From Siderastrea radians (lineage: Eukaryota > Cnidaria > Anthozoa > Scleractinia > Rhizangiidae), in the NCBI GenBank assembly GCA_964017195.1, contig CAXHKT010000096.1, forward strand, positions 62,001-126,000: DNA of 64,000 nucleotides, read 5' to 3'. The notes beneath the pieces were generated by a model, which ran no database searches, was not told the origin of the DNA, and saw nothing but the letters and a program-made list of their open reading frames with translations. This document shows positions 62,807 through 64,000 of this stretch, piece by piece (the stretch's first letter is position 1; each line of letters starts with the position of its first letter). A program made the translations under genes and the position numbers.

Positions 62807-64000
62807 GCTCTCAGCTGCATGCACAAAGGTCCCAAATGCATTCAAACCCTTTGGGACCATCCGAAAAAAATTCCTTTTGTGCAAAAGTACAAAGAAATCG
62901 CGATATGCCAGATCCTTAGGGAAAAAACCCCATTTTCAGGCATTCCCAGACCCTAAAAAGCTAATTGCCGCTCTTGGCTGCATGCGCAAAGGTCCCAAAT
63001 GCATTCAAACCCCTTGGGACCATCCGAAAAAATTCATTTTGTGCAAAAGTACAAAGAAATCGCGATATGCCAGATCCTTAGGGAAAAAACCCCATTTTCA
63101 GGCATTCCCAGACCCTAAAAAGCTAATTGCCGCTCTCAGCTGCATGCGCAAAGGTCCCAAATGCATTCAAACCCTTTGGGACCATCCGAAAAAAATTCCT
63201 TTTGTGCAAAAGTACAAAGAAATCGCGATATGTGAGATCCTTAGGGAAAAAACCCCATTTTGGAGCATTCCCAGAGGCTAAAAAAGGTGTTGCACGTGCT
63301 CAGGTGCGCTAAAAATGCTCCCCCGAGGCCCCAAAAAATGCAAATCCCTCGGGGCTATCAGAAAAAAAAGTTTATTGTGTAGAAAGTCTGCGATTTTGTC
63401 CATAAGGTGGATATTTCCGTTTTCAGAGGGGTGGGGTGGGTCCCTCAAAAAAGTGCTGATTTTGGTGCAACGGCCCCAGCATAAAAGCACCTCAGATCCC
63501 GTTGCGGCACCAAAAAACAATGCATTTGGCGCTATTTTTATAGAATTTGGCGATACTAAAAAATGCTGCACTTTTTCAGGGCTTGAATTGGTCCCAAAAA
63601 GCAGAAAAAAGCTAATTGCCGCTCTCAGCTGCATGCACAAAGGTCCCAAATGCATTCAAACCCTTTGGGACCATCCGAAAAAAATTCCTTTTGTGCAAAA
63701 GTACAAAGAAATCGCGATATGCCAGATCCTTAGGGAAAAAACCCCATTTTCAGGCATTCCCAGACCCTAAAAAGCTAATTGCCGCTCTCGGCTGCATGCG
63801 CAAAGGTCCCAAATGCATTCAAACCCTTTGGGACCATCCGAAAAAAATTCCTTTTGTGCAAAAGTACAAAGAAATCGCGATATGCCAGATCCTTAGGGAA
63901 AAAACCCCATTTTCAGGCATTCCCAGACCCTAAAAAGCTAATTGCCGCTCTCAGCTGCATGCGCAAAGGTCCCAAATGCATTCAAGTCCTTTGGGACCAT
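62807..64000. repeat. ~163-bp subtelomeric-type satellite
   Basis: Monomers begin with GCTCTCAGCTGCATG or a close variant at 62807, 62970, 63132, 63621, 63784 and 63947, giving a period of 162-163 bp; the last is cut by the window end. Each canonical monomer carries a 9-bp inverted repeat GGTCCCAAA/TTTGGGACC with a 13-base loop, one TTAGGG and one CCCTAA. Adjacency to a telomere tract suggests a subtelomeric satellite. Long open frames across it shift with the 163-bp period and are not genes. Confidence 0.92.
63255..63615. repeat. diverged satellite monomers
   Basis: Between canonical monomers lies about 360 bp that still aligns loosely to the satellite. At 63327-63370 the order GG-CCCC-AAA, TGCA, AA-CCCT, GGG-C-ATC and poly-A matches the canonical monomer. 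A second, more distant variant with the landmarks ATGCATTTGG and TTTTTCAGG follows. This suggests an older or higher-order monomer type, not an inserted gene. Confidence 0.65.

Noticed and set aside
62696..63933. Several open frames of 86-151 codons across the satellite
   Set aside because: They repeat the same peptide with the ~163-bp monomer and change frame because the period is not a multiple of three; they are satellite by-products.
1..64000. Bacterial, plasmid or phage origin, and CRISPR arrays
   Set aside because: Spliced genes, LINE tails, MITEs and a CCCTAA telomere mark a eukaryote. The repeats are tandem satellites or transposons, not spaced short direct repeats.

Overview
This is eukaryotic DNA: AT-rich, with multi-exon genes joined at GT/AG introns, nested transposons, non-LTR retrotransposon tails, microsatellites and a vertebrate-type telomere repeat. 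The repeat style (LINE tails of the GCGCCTA...TAGGCGC type, foldback elements with ATGGCGGC in their inverted repeats, a CCCTAA telomere) fits a cnidarian, probably a coral or sea anemone. That assignment is from memory of such genomes and was not checked by a search.

The dominant structure is a head-to-tail array of one 28,708-bp unit. Copy 1 covers 1-28708, copy 2 covers 28709-57416, and copy 3 begins at 57417 and breaks off at 62747. The copies look virtually identical, including their microsatellites; reading by eye I saw one substitution (27795 C versus 56503 T). Copy 3 ends in a 68-bp (CCCTAA)n tract (62739-62806), joined through a 9-bp stretch, CCCTAACCC, already present in the unit. 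A satellite with a period of about 163 bp then runs to the window end. The telomere strand orientation shows that this is not a simple healed right end: the tract belongs to the satellite side and faces the array.

Each full unit carries one apparently intact divergent gene pair, reconstructed here exon by exon. On the plus strand is a seven-exon gene for a 667-residue tyrosine recombinase (16449-21164, and 45157-49872 in copy 2). It has the Arg...Lys...xxR...His-9-Tyr arrangement of the family, an acidic/serine N-terminus and an extra C-terminal domain. On the minus strand is a five-exon gene for a 794-residue protein I do not recognise (14813-7764, and 43521-36472). It has an AT-hook at the N-terminus and a cysteine cluster near the C-terminus. 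Past the 3' end of the minus-strand gene lie two tandem ~950-bp repeats that contain decayed relics of its last exon.

The rest of the unit is mostly transposon debris: a 2.4-kb Mutator-like foldback element with a perfect 9-bp target duplication, a 1.27-kb foldback element in a minus-gene intron, a 417-bp MITE in a recombinase intron, a minus-strand LINE fragment, a 3.8-kb inverted-repeat element with an internal LINE tail, and small MITEs. The most interesting hypothesis is that the pair is a Crypton-like, two-gene tyrosine-recombinase element. Its recombination chemistry could have produced the array, but ordinary segmental amplification or an assembly artefact is not excluded.
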